DNA from: Flavobacterium enshiense
GTDB lineage: Bacteria; Bacteroidota; Bacteroidia; Flavobacteriales; Flavobacteriaceae
Length of the DNA: 64,000 bases
NCBI RefSeq assembly: GCF_022836875.1
Contig: NZ_CP090376.1
Location: 558,001-622,000 of the forward strand
Reading direction: 5' to 3'
A program made the position numbers and the translations under genes. The notes below the pieces were generated by a model. The model was not told the DNA's origin, did not search any database, and was given only the letters and a program-made list of their open reading frames with translations. Each line of letters begins with the position of its first letter. Position 1 is the first letter of the stretch. This document shows, piece after piece, positions 9,043 through 16,210 of the stretch.

Positions 9043-9116
9043 TCCTCCTTAGCTCAGTTGGTTAGAGCATCTGACTGTTAATCAGAGGGTCCTTGGTTCG
9101 AGCCCAAGAGGGGGAG
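9043..9116 (+). tRNA. tRNA-Asn (GTT), copy 2
   Basis: This is base-for-base identical to the copy 148 bp upstream: the same acceptor, GTT anticodon and T-arm, and no encoded CCA. Its 3' end (CGAGCCCAAGAGGGGGAGC at 9099-9117) is the template for two further 3'-end copies downstream, which flank the GIY-YIG genes. Confidence 0.97.
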
Positions 9117-9121
9117 CTTTT

Positions 9122-9152
9122 AAAAGCCTGACAGCAATGTCGGGCTTTTTTT
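9122..9152 (+). terminator. terminator after tRNA-Asn copy 2
   Basis: The stem AAGCCTGAC/GTCGGGCTT (one G-T pair) is followed by seven T. The same hairpin is repeated at 9515-9545 and 9907-9937 in the cassette array. Confidence 0.8.
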
Positions 9153-9173
9153 GTACAAATAAAACTCTAAGCC

Positions 9174-9464
9174 ATGCACTACGTTTACATTCTTTACTCG
9201 CCCCAAAAAGAAACTTTTTACATCGGAGAAACTGCCGACCTAGACAGAAGACTTCAGTGGCACCTCTCAAAAGAATTCAAAAATGCTCATTCTGCAATCG
9301 CTGAAGACTGGCAACTATTTTTCAAGATAAACTGCAAAAACATCACTCAAGCAAGAAAGATCGAAAACCACATTAAAGCGATGAAGTCCAAAAAATACAT
9401 CCAAAACCTGACTATTTACCCAGACATAACAATCAGATTACTGGAAAAATACAACCAACTATAA
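9174..9464 (+). CDS. GIY-YIG nuclease superfamily protein (UPF0213-like), copy 1
   Basis: The 96-residue protein is essentially one GIY-YIG nuclease domain. It has YVYIL at 3-7 (the GIY position), FYIGET at 15-20 (YIG), Arg25/Arg26 and His30 in the next helix, and Glu64 in ARKIENHIK, the expected metal-binding glutamate. All catalytic positions are therefore kept. No DNA-binding domain is attached. It lies between the intact tRNA-Asn and a broken copy of the tRNA 3' end, which begins right after the TAA. The transcript would have to pass the tRNA terminator or start in the roughly 20 bp before the ATG. The substrate is unknown. Confidence 0.85.
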   Translation: MHYVYILYSPQKETFYIGETADLDRRLQWHLSKEFKNAHSAIAEDWQLFFKINCKNITQARKIENHIKAMKSKKYIQNLTIYPDITIRLLEKYNQL

Positions 9465-9510
9465 GGGTCCTTGTCCCGATAGCTATCGGGACGAGCCCAA
9501 GAGGGGGAGC
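9465..9510 (+). repeat. tRNA-Asn 3'-end copy interrupted by an 18-bp palindrome (first)
   Basis: GGGTCCTTG (9465-9473) and CGAGCCCAAGAGGGGGAGC (9492-9510) match the tRNA-Asn 3' part. The three T-arm bases GTT between them are replaced by the perfect palindrome TCCCGATAGCTATCGGGA (9474-9491). The tail cannot be part of a working tRNA, since the 5' half is missing. Confidence 0.9.
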
Positions 9511-9514
9511 TTTT

Positions 9515-9545
9515 AAAGCCTGACAGCAATGTCGGGCTTTTTTTG
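9515..9545 (+). terminator. terminator hairpin, second copy
   Basis: This is the same AAGCCTGAC/GTCGGGCTT stem and T-run as after the second tRNA. It ends any read-through from the first GIY-YIG gene. Confidence 0.75.
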
Positions 9546-9565
9546 TACAAATAAAACTCCAAGCC

Positions 9566-9856
9566 ATGCACTACGTTTACATTCTTTACTCGCCCCAAAA
9601 AGAAACTTTTTACATCGGAGAAACTGCCGACCTAGACAGAAGACTTCAGTGGCACCTTTCAAAAGAATTCAAAAATGCTCATTCTGCAATCGCTGAAGAC
9701 TGGCAACTATTTTTCAAGATAAACTGCAAAAACATCACTCAAGCAAGAAAGATCGAAAACCACATTAAAGCGATGAAGTCCAAAAAATACATCCAAAACC
9801 TGACTATTTACCCAGACATAACAATCAGATTACTGGAAAAATACAACCAATTATAA
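9566..9856 (+). CDS. GIY-YIG nuclease superfamily protein (UPF0213-like), copy 2
   Basis: The protein is identical over all 96 residues to the one encoded at 9174-9464, and the genes differ only at silent positions (for example CTC/TTT near the middle and CTA/TTA at the last Leu). It keeps the YVYIL, FYIGET, Arg25/26 and Glu64 positions. The stop codon again abuts a tRNA-Asn 3'-end copy carrying the palindrome. Two intact, identical copies argue for recent duplication or gene conversion rather than decay. Confidence 0.85.
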   Translation: MHYVYILYSPQKETFYIGETADLDRRLQWHLSKEFKNAHSAIAEDWQLFFKINCKNITQARKIENHIKAMKSKKYIQNLTIYPDITIRLLEKYNQL

Positions 9857-9902
9857 GGGTCCTTGTCCCGATAGCTATCGGGACGAGCCCAAGAGGGGGA
9901 GC
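9857..9902 (+). repeat. tRNA-Asn 3'-end copy interrupted by an 18-bp palindrome (second)
   Basis: This is identical to the copy at 9465-9510, with the palindrome at 9866-9883. It closes the array; no GIY-YIG gene follows it. Confidence 0.9.
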
Positions 9903-9906
9903 TTTT

Positions 9907-9937
9907 AAAGCCTGACAGCAATGTCGGGCTTTTTTTA
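9907..9937 (+). terminator. terminator hairpin, third copy
   Basis: This is the last copy of the AAGCCTGAC/GTCGGGCTT hairpin with T-run, and it marks the end of the array. Confidence 0.75.
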
Positions 9938-10099
9938 TTTCTAACAATTCTACCCAGACATTTTGCTTGTATGTTTACTAAAGCTAAAGACAACATCAAT
10001 TCCTTAAACTTATCCAAACGCTCTTTAGCTCCAAAGCAACAACAGTTACATTTATTATTCGACTATTTCGTAACTTTACGGAAATATTAAAATTCAACC

Positions 10100-10297
10100 A
10101 TGAACATATTGTTTAAAAACTGGCATTTCATGCGTTACTTCCGATTGGCATTAGCCCTGTTTTTAGGATACGAAGCCGTCCGTACGCATGAGTGGTTTTT
10201 TATGGCTTTTGCAGCCTTTTTTCTTTTCCAGGCCATCTTTAATTTCGGATGCAGATCACAAAGCTGTACAGTGCCCCAAAAAAGAAGCAAGAAATAA
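10100..10297 (+). CDS. small DUF2892-like membrane protein
   Basis: The 65-residue protein has two hydrophobic segments (about 11-27 and 31-50), an acidic/aromatic turn (THEWFF) and a Cys-containing, basic tail. This is the size and pattern of YgaP-type transmembrane (DUF2892) proteins, which are often beside rhodaneses and thioredoxins. It is followed 2 bp later by the thioredoxin gene, so the two are co-transcribed. A TAACTTTA element with one mismatch from TAnnTTTG lies about 25 bp upstream. The function is unknown. Confidence 0.55.
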   Translation: MNILFKNWHFMRYFRLALALFLGYEAVRTHEWFFMAFAAFFLFQAIFNFGCRSQSCTVPQKRSKK

Positions 10298-10299
10298 CT

Positions 10300-10596
10300 A
10301 TGAGCAACTTTTCAGAAATAATCAATAAAAACCAACCCGTGTTAATCGATTTTCACGCGACATGGTGCGGTCCCTGCCAAACACTTTCCCCTATTCTCAA
10401 ACAAGTCAAAGACGAATTGGGCGACAGCATATCGATAATAAAAATCGACGTCGATAAAAACCCCGCAATCGCGGAACAGTTTCAGGTTCGGGGCGTACCC
10501 ACCATGCTGTTGTTCAAAAACGGAAAACAACTGTGGCGTCAATCAGGAATACTTTCGAAAAGCGACCTCCTTAACGTTTTCAAACAATACAGCTAA
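10300..10596 (+). CDS. thioredoxin
   Basis: This is a single-domain thioredoxin of 98 residues with active site WCGPC at 22-26 and the cis-proline motif VRGVPTMLLF. There is no signal peptide, so it is cytoplasmic and acts as a dithiol reductant. The ATG at 10300 is chosen over an in-frame alternative start further upstream that would add a non-thioredoxin N-terminus and overlap the preceding gene. It is the second gene of a four-gene group with two DUF2892-like proteins and a DUF6132 protein, which suggests a role in thiol or sulfur handling at the membrane. Confidence 0.9.
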   Translation: MSNFSEIINKNQPVLIDFHATWCGPCQTLSPILKQVKDELGDSISIIKIDVDKNPAIAEQFQVRGVPTMLLFKNGKQLWRQSGILSKSDLLNVFKQYS

Positions 10597-10625
10597 GCAG
10601 CTGTTCAATCAAAGCTGGTCTATTA

Positions 10626-10676
10626 AAAACGAAACAATAAAACGAAACAATAAAACGAAACAATAAAACGAAAAAT
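10626..10676 (+). repeat. 13-bp tandem repeat immediately before a start codon
   Basis: The unit AAAACGAAACAAT occurs three times exactly, followed by a fourth copy shortened to 12 bp (AAAACGAAAAAT). The array ends directly at the ATG of the DUF2892 gene, so it forms its whole translation-initiation region. Confidence 0.9.
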
Positions 10677-10892
10677 ATGAAAGCAAACATGGGAAATCGC
10701 GATAAATTCATCCGCATTGGAATTTCGATCATTTTAGCAATATTGGTCGCAACTGAAGTCATTACCGGAACACTAGGTTTTGTTGCATTGGGCATAGGAG
10801 CAGTCTTTCTATTAACCAGCACCATCAGTTTTTGCCCATTGTACTCACTGCTGGGCATAAAAACCACACCAAAAACAACTGATGAAAAATAA
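10677..10892 (+). CDS. DUF2892 (YgaP-like TM) membrane protein
   Basis: The 71-residue protein begins with a short basic N-terminus (MGNRDKFIRIG) and has two hydrophobic helices (about 13-33 and 34-55), then a CPLYSLLGI segment and a polar tail. GxxDRxIRI...CPLYxLLGI is the signature of DUF2892. The start could be the ATG at 10677 or the one at 10689 (MGNRDK). Its initiation region consists of 13-bp repeats. The end overlaps the next gene by 11 bp, which implies translational coupling. Confidence 0.8.
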   Translation: MKANMGNRDKFIRIGISIILAILVATEVITGTLGFVALGIGAVFLLTSTISFCPLYSLLGIKTTPKTTDEK

Positions 10893-11073
10893 AACAGTAC
10901 TGCTTTGGTTAGTCGGCGGCGTCATAGGTGCTACGGCGGGCTATTTCTATTTCTTGTACTTTGGATGCAAAGATTCCTGTACCATTACTTCAAGTCCGAT
11001 TAACAGCACACTTTACGGAACCGTTATGGGCGGACTCCTGTTCTCCATGTTTGACACGAAGAAGAAAAAATAA
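10882..11073 (+). CDS. DUF6132 family small membrane protein
   Basis: The 63-residue protein has an N-terminal membrane helix with a Gly-rich face (LLWLVGGVIGATAGYFY), a Cys pair (GCKDSC), then ITSSPINSTLYGTVMGGLLF and a Lys tail. The arrangement FGCxxxCxITSxPxxSTxYG is that of DUF6132, found in Bacteroidota beside DUF2892 and rhodanese or thioredoxin genes. It overlaps the preceding gene by 11 bp. The biochemical role is unknown. Confidence 0.7.
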   Translation: MKNKTVLLWLVGGVIGATAGYFYFLYFGCKDSCTITSSPINSTLYGTVMGGLLFSMFDTKKKK

Positions 11074-11100
11074 ACCGTTGGATGGTTTTCACTACACTAT

Positions 11101-11128
11101 AACCCCTGCTGTATGCAGGGGTTTTTTA
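11101..11128 (+). terminator. terminator of the thioredoxin cluster
   Basis: AACCCCTGC/GCAGGGGTT with loop TGTAT and a T-run follows 27 bp after the DUF6132 gene. The roughly 290 bp from here to the next gene (11421) is AT-rich, and I see no gene or clear promoter in it. Confidence 0.85.
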
Positions 11129-11420
11129 CTATATCAAAACTCCTATCATTACGTTGTAAATCGTAAAAAACTTTTATTTCTTTTGCCGAAAATAGCGCTA
11201 TCATTTCAAATCGCTACCCTATACAACTGACATACAGGTATTTAATCGCATTTACTGTCTTTTCCATTCGATTTATTCGTAAATTTACTACACTCTTATA
11301 GTAAAGCCCCTCAAACTTTTATTCACATTGTGAAATGCCCATGATTTGCATGAGAAATCACCGCACTGGTAATCTCATGACAATTTCGCACATCTATTAA
11401 AAAAAATAAACAACTGTATC

Positions 11421-13919
11421 ATGAAAAAAATTATTCTTTTGGTAAGCCTGATGGCTTGTTTATTTGGATTTGCCCAGCCCGGAGCACTGGACCTCTCTTT
11501 TAACCCAACAGATGCAGGTTTTGGTTGGGGAGACGGACCAAATGCTTCTGTTTCCTCAACCAACCTCCTACCCGATGGTAAAATCATTATTGGTGGGATT
11601 TTTACGTCCTATAATGGTAAGACACGAAATAGAATCGCCCGTCTGAACCCAAATGGCTCGCTTGATGCTTCTTTTAATCCCGGCACTGGTGCGGATAATG
11701 CTGTTTGGTCAACCGCCCTGCAGCCCGACGGAAAAATTATTATTGGCGGGGAATTTTCGTCGTATAACGGTACGACGCGCAATAAAATTGCCCGCCTAAA
11801 TGCCGATGGCTCACTGGACACCTCTTTTAATCCGGGTATCGGCCCGACGAATGACTCTTCTAATTCAGTTGTTTGGTCAATCGCCTTGCAAGCCGATGGG
11901 AAAATAATTATCGGCGGGGCATTTACATCATATAATGGTACGGAACGATTTAGAATCGCCCGACTGAATGCAGATGGATCGCTGGATTCCTCCTTTAGTC
12001 ATGGTTATGGGTCGAGTGGCCCTGTTTACGCAATATCCTGCCAACCCGACGGAAAAATCATTATTGGTGGACTTTTTGGTTCGTATAATGGTACGGAACG
12101 CTTACATATCGCCCGCCTGAACACCGATGGCTCACTGGACTCCTCTTTTAATGTCGGGACAGGGGCAACTTCCAGAGTTATGTCCATTGCACTGCAACCC
12201 GATGGAAAAATCGTTATCGGCGGGGATTTTGATCACTATAATGGTACAGCACGCAATCATATCGCCCGCCTGAACAACGATGGCTCCCTTGACACCGCTT
12301 TCAATCCCGCAGGGCCGGATAATGGAGTCTATTCAATCGCACTGCAGCCCAATGGAAAAATCATTATTGGCGGGAATTTTTTAAGGATTAACGGTAGTCT
12401 CCGCAAGGGAATCGTCCGACTGAACGGGGATGGCTCGTTGGAGACCTCTTTTAATCCGGGTACCTTATCAGTTGGTCCTGTCGACTCAATCGTCCTGCAA
12501 CCCGATGGTAAAATCATTATTGGCGGGGATAATTTCACCCGCCTGAATACCGATGGCTCGCTGGACACCGCTTTTAATCCGGGGGGTACCGGAGCGAATA
12601 GCTCACTTACTTCAATAACCCCGCAACCCGATGGCAAAATCATTATTGGAGGGGATTTCACTTATTATAATGGTGCAACACGCAATCATATCGCCCGTCT
12701 GAATGCCAATGGCTCGTTGGACGCCACTTTTAATCCGGGTACCGGGGTTATTGGCCAAGTTAATTCAACTACCGTGCAACCCAATGGAAAAATCATTATT
12801 GCCGGGTGGTTTTGGGGGTATAACGGTACGACACGCAATAAAATTGCCCGCCTGAATGCCGATGGTTCTCTGGACAACTCTTTTAATCCGGGTATAGGAG
12901 CGGATAGCGGCGTTTCAGCAATCGCCCTGCAACCCGATGGCAAAATCATTATTAGCGGTCTTTTTACCTCGTATAACGGTACGGCACGCAATAAAATCGC
13001 CCGCGTGAATGCCGATGGTTCTCTGGACACCTCTTTCAATCCGGGTAGCGGGGTGTTTGGCAATAATGCAATTTCAATCGCCCTGCAACCCAATGGCAAA
13101 ATCATTATTGGTGGAAAATTTACTTATTATAATGGTACAGTACGCAATAATATCGCCCGCCTGAATGCCGATGGCTCGTTGGACACCTCTTTTAATCCGG
13201 GCACAGGGGTACCTGATTTTGTTAACACAGCCACCCTGCAGCCCGATGGCAGAATCATTGTCGGCGGAGGATTATACGATGAAGACTATATGATCAGTAC
13301 CGGCAAGATCATCCGCCTGAACACGGATGGCTCTCTGGACACTTCTTTTAACCCGGGTGTCAGCCCCGGGGATTTTAGTGAAATTAAGTCAACCATCCTG
13401 CAACCCGATGGCAAAATCATTATTGGCGGGAGGTTCGTGTCTTATAATGGTGTTCCTCTCCACGGTATAGCCCTCCTTAATGCGGATGGGTCACTGGAGA
13501 CCACTTTTAATCCGGGCACAGGGGTGGATCGAGCCGTTTCAGCGATCATCCTGCAACCCGATGGCAAAATCATTATTGGCGGGGATTTTACTTCCTATAA
13601 CGGCGCAGGACGCAATAGGATTGCAAGGATACACGGAAACACATCCCTATCAAGCAATCAAGCTGCCTACATGTTTAGTAACGTGGTAGCATATCCAAAT
13701 CCGTTCAGCGAAAACTTCAAATTAAACATATCTACTTTACATGAAGAAACAATAATAATAACGGTTTATGATATGATTGGAAGACAACTTGAACAACATG
13801 AGGTTAAACCGAGTGAAGCATCTAAACTTCAAATGGGTAACCAATTCCCTTCAGGGGTTTACAATGTTACAATGGTGCAAGGCAAGGAAACAAAAACGCT
13901 GAAAGTGATAAAAAAGTAA
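11421..13919 (+). CDS. delta-60 repeat protein with T9SS sorting domain
   Basis: This 832-residue exported protein has a signal peptide (MKKIILLVSLMACLFGFAQ). Fourteen delta-60 repeats follow, spaced about 50-60 residues apart and centred on QPDGKIIIGG, each with SYNGTxRNxIARLNADGSLD and FNPGTG. These probably build a beta-propeller-like scaffold. The end (AYPNPFSENF to KTLKVIKK) is a T9SS sorting domain, so cell-surface display or release is expected. Variant repeats include one lacking the YNG block (about residue 370) and one with an insertion (GLYDEDYMIS). No catalytic domain is visible, so adhesion or a structural role is a guess. Confidence 0.9.
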   Translation: MKKIILLVSLMACLFGFAQPGALDLSFNPTDAGFGWGDGPNASVSSTNLLPDGKIIIGGIFTSYNGKTRNRIARLNPNGSLDASFNPGTGADNAVWSTALQPDGKIIIGGEFSSYNGTTRNKIARLNADGSLDTSFNPGIGPTNDSSNSVVWSIALQADGKIIIGGAFTSYNGTERFRIARLNADGSLDSSFSHGYGSSGPVYAISCQPDGKIIIGGLFGSYNGTERLHIARLNTDGSLDSSFNVGTGATSRVMSIALQPDGKIVIGGDFDHYNGTARNHIARLNNDGSLDTAFNPAGPDNGVYSIALQPNGKIIIGGNFLRINGSLRKGIVRLNGDGSLETSFNPGTLSVGPVDSIVLQPDGKIIIGGDNFTRLNTDGSLDTAFNPGGTGANSSLTSITPQPDGKIIIGGDFTYYNGATRNHIARLNANGSLDATFNPGTGVIGQVNSTTVQPNGKIIIAGWFWGYNGTTRNKIARLNADGSLDNSFNPGIGADSGVSAIALQPDGKIIISGLFTSYNGTARNKIARVNADGSLDTSFNPGSGVFGNNAISIALQPNGKIIIGGKFTYYNGTVRNNIARLNADGSLDTSFNPGTGVPDFVNTATLQPDGRIIVGGGLYDEDYMISTGKIIRLNTDGSLDTSFNPGVSPGDFSEIKSTILQPDGKIIIGGRFVSYNGVPLHGIALLNADGSLETTFNPGTGVDRAVSAIILQPDGKIIIGGDFTSYNGAGRNRIARIHGNTSLSSNQAAYMFSNVVAYPNPFSENFKLNISTLHEETIIITVYDMIGRQLEQHEVKPSEASKLQMGNQFPSGVYNVTMVQGKETKTLKVIKK

Positions 13920-13944
13920 ATCAATAAAAAATACGATTCTAAAG

Positions 13945-13981
13945 ACAGTGGCAAATTGTAGTTTGCCACTGTTTTTTTTTG
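13945..13981 (+). terminator. terminator of the delta-60 gene
   Basis: ACAGTGGCAAA/TTTGCCACTGT with a short loop and nine T forms a strong intrinsic terminator. Confidence 0.9.
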
Positions 13982-14118
13982 CATTATCCCAAAAGGTCAA
14001 AAAATTGAAAAGTCAAAACTCTGATTTCATAACGAGGGATTTTTCAAACAAAGCTACAATCGATTTAAAAAATCCAAAAAGCAACCTTCACCTACATTGC
14101 AGCTCTTATATACTTGCT

Positions 14119-14184
14119 CCATACTTAAGCCATACTTAAGCCATACTTAAGCCATACTTAAGCCATATATAAGCCATACATAAG
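14119..14184 (+). repeat. six phased 11-bp direct repeats upstream of an aldehyde dehydrogenase
   Basis: CCATACTTAAG occurs four times in direct succession, followed by two variants (CCATATATAAG and CCATACATAAG). The 11-bp period is close to one helical turn, so the copies lie on one face of the DNA. Each full copy contains CTTAAG. They lie about 60-125 bp upstream of a possible -7 box (TAACTTTA, 14244-14251) and 87 bp before the ATG, a fitting position for a multimeric regulator site. Otherwise the 13982-14271 gap holds nothing recognisable. Confidence 0.85.
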
Positions 14185-14271
14185 CCGAGTAATTAAAAAA
14201 CAGCTGCTTAAAAACAACTCTCATTTTTTTTCGCCAAAAACCGTAACTTTATCCTTCACAACAAAACTGTT

Positions 14272-15561
14272 ATGCAAACCAAAATAAATACCGCCCAGGA
14301 AGCTTTTGTCTACTGGAAGGCGACATCAATCGAAGAACGCGTTGCCATGGTTCAGGAGCTAAAAAAAGTGCTCCATCAAAACCGCGAACAATATGCCACC
14401 CTAATCACAAAGGAAATGGGCAAACCCATCACACAATCCCTTGCCGAAGTAGATAAATGCGGCGTGCTTTGCGACTATTATTGTCAAAATGCAGCCACCA
14501 TACTACAAACCAAACATATCCATACCGAAGGCCATGAAAATTTCGTAACCTACGAACCGCTGGGCGTACTACTAGGCGTTATGCCTTGGAACTTCCCTTT
14601 CTGGCAGGTCTGCCGTTTTGCGATACCGTCAATCATTGCTGGGAACGTCATAATGGTTAAACATGCAAGCAATGTACCTGAATCAGCCGAAAGCATTGAA
14701 GCCTTATTTATAGAAAGCGGTTTTCCAATCGGTGTGTATCAAAACCTCCATTTATCGAGTGATAAAGTAGCCGACGTGATTGCCCATCCTGAAATCAAAG
14801 GAGTTTCCCTCACCGGAAGTGAAGCCGCAGGAAGTTCTGTAGCAGCACAGGCCGGAAAGCACCTTAAAAAGTCGTTACTGGAACTCGGAGGCAGCAATGC
14901 CTTTATCGTTTGCGAAGATGCCGATTTAGACAAAGCTGTAGCATCAGCCGTTAACGCACGCATGCAAAATACCGGACAAAGCTGTATTGCAGCCAAACGT
15001 TTTTTAATTCAGCAGAACATTTTCGACGATTTCACCGAAAAATACAAACAAGCCGTCAGCCAGCTCGTTTGTGGTGACCCCATGCTGGCAGAAACACAAA
15101 TTGGTCCGCTGGCCCGTGTTGACTTAGCCATAGAATTGGAAAAACAAGTCGAACAATCCGTTGCCATGGGCGCGAAAATAATACTGGGTGGAAAACGAAA
15201 AGACGCTTTTTACGATCCAACTATACTGATCAACGTTACCACCGAGATGCCAGTTTTCAAAGAAGAAACCTTTGGCCCAGTAGCGGCTCTGATTTCTTTC
15301 AAAGACTTGACCGAAGCCATCGAGATCAGCAATCAGTCCGAATTCGGCTTAGGCGTTTGCATTTTTACCGAAGATATCGATACCCTCAGAAACCATATAA
15401 GCAAATTCGAGGAAGGAGCGGTCTTCATCAACACTATGGTCAAATCCGACCCGCGTTTACCCTTCGGAGGAGTTAAAAAATCCGGCTACGGAAGGGAATT
15501 ATCTGAAGAAGGTATTAAAGAATTCGTTAATATCAAAACAGTTGTAATCCAGAAGTCTTAA
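14272..15561 (+). CDS. NAD(P)-dependent aldehyde dehydrogenase, succinate-semialdehyde dehydrogenase type
   Basis: The 429-residue ALDH-superfamily enzyme oxidises an aldehyde to the acid. It has PWNFPFWQVCRF in the cofactor region, SLTGSEAAG, catalytic general base Glu204 in LLELGG, nucleophile Cys238 in NTGQSCIA, EETFGPV and the C-terminal LPFGGVKKSGYGRE. The length of about 430, shorter than typical 480-500 forms, and the sequence style match the GabD/Sad-like subgroup, so succinate semialdehyde is the likeliest substrate. It is a single gene. The phased 11-bp repeats upstream suggest its own regulation. Confidence 0.85.
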   Translation: MQTKINTAQEAFVYWKATSIEERVAMVQELKKVLHQNREQYATLITKEMGKPITQSLAEVDKCGVLCDYYCQNAATILQTKHIHTEGHENFVTYEPLGVLLGVMPWNFPFWQVCRFAIPSIIAGNVIMVKHASNVPESAESIEALFIESGFPIGVYQNLHLSSDKVADVIAHPEIKGVSLTGSEAAGSSVAAQAGKHLKKSLLELGGSNAFIVCEDADLDKAVASAVNARMQNTGQSCIAAKRFLIQQNIFDDFTEKYKQAVSQLVCGDPMLAETQIGPLARVDLAIELEKQVEQSVAMGAKIILGGKRKDAFYDPTILINVTTEMPVFKEETFGPVAALISFKDLTEAIEISNQSEFGLGVCIFTEDIDTLRNHISKFEEGAVFINTMVKSDPRLPFGGVKKSGYGRELSEEGIKEFVNIKTVVIQKS

Positions 15562-15675
15562 ATTTCCCACCAAAAGAAGAAAAAATGTGAAACTCTTTTG
15601 TGACCTGTTCCTACAAACAAGGAGATTAAAAACTTTTCCTAAATTGCAGGGATTAAACACAAACCACTAACCATT

Positions 15676-16188
15676 ATGAAAAAATTATTCTTTTTGTTAT
15701 CGGCCCTAATGCTGATTTCCTTTGAATCCACAGCACAAAAAAAAATCGAAGCAGAAAAACAGGCGATTGCCACTACTTTGAACAATTGGCATAAAGATGC
15801 TGCGGAAGGAAATTTCGATAAGTATTTCGGTACGATGTCAGACGAATCCATCTTCATTGGTACCGATGCAACCGAAAACTGGAACAAAAAACAATTTATT
15901 GATTTTGCCAAACCGTATTTCGACAAAGGCCATGCCTGGGACTTTAAACCTGTTGAACGCCATATCTATATGGATCCATCCGGAAAAATAGCGTGGTTTG
16001 ATGAATTATTGGACACTTGGATGAAAATCTGTCGCGGTTCGGGTGTTATGGTAAAAGAAGGAAAAGTGTGGAAAGTAAAACACTACGTACTTTCAATGAC
16101 GGTTCCGAATGACGATGTTAAAGACGTTATCAAAATTATTGCACCGAAGGAAGATGCACAGCTGCAACAAATAAAAAGCAGCAAATAA
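15676..16188 (+). CDS. secreted NTF2/SnoaL-like fold protein
   Basis: A signal peptide (MKKLFFLLSALMLISFESTAQ) is followed by about 150 residues with the NTF2-like pattern of stress-type DUF4440/SnoaL proteins: a long first helix (KQAIATTLNNWHKDAAEGNFDKYF), FGTMSDESIFIGTDATENW, then strands FDELLDTWMK, SGVMVKEGKVWKVKHYVLSMTVPND. The protein is probably periplasmic. NTF2-like folds bind small ligands or act as minor enzymes, and nothing here fixes the ligand. It stands alone between two oppositely oriented genes. Confidence 0.75.
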   Translation: MKKLFFLLSALMLISFESTAQKKIEAEKQAIATTLNNWHKDAAEGNFDKYFGTMSDESIFIGTDATENWNKKQFIDFAKPYFDKGHAWDFKPVERHIYMDPSGKIAWFDELLDTWMKICRGSGVMVKEGKVWKVKHYVLSMTVPNDDVKDVIKIIAPKEDAQLQQIKSSK

Positions 16189-16210
16189 AATTAATCCTAA
16201 ACCAAACAAA

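Larger units (their letters stand above)
9099..9937 (+). mobile_element. tandem GIY-YIG / tRNA-3'-end cassette array (putative)
   Basis: Two nearly identical units of 393 and 392 bp begin at 9099 and 9492, with a third partial unit at 9884. Each unit starts with the last 19 bp of the tRNA-Asn region, carries a terminator hairpin and then a GIY-YIG gene, and ends with GGGTCCTTG plus an 18-bp palindrome. The first unit starts in the intact tRNA. Between the units I see only four small differences, so the duplication is recent or homogenised. Direct repeats of a tRNA end around a nuclease gene resemble attachment-site duplications, but no integrase is present. Mobility is inferred. Confidence 0.5.

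Noticed and set aside
9465..9902. Additional tRNA-Asn genes
   Set aside because: Only the last part of the tRNA is present, and its T-loop is broken by the palindrome, so no cloverleaf is possible.
9416..10017. Minus-strand frames opposite the GIY-YIG array
   Set aside because: They share identical internal peptides only because the DNA is duplicated, and they run through the tRNA tails and terminators.
11609..13105. Minus-strand open frames of 70-139 codons inside the delta-60 gene
   Set aside because: They are mirror frames of the repeated coding sequence (recurring MILPSGCRA) and have no promoter or independent protein character.
14119..14184. Possible CRISPR array
   Set aside because: The units are 11 bp with no spacers and no cas genes are in the window, so it is a simple tandem repeat.
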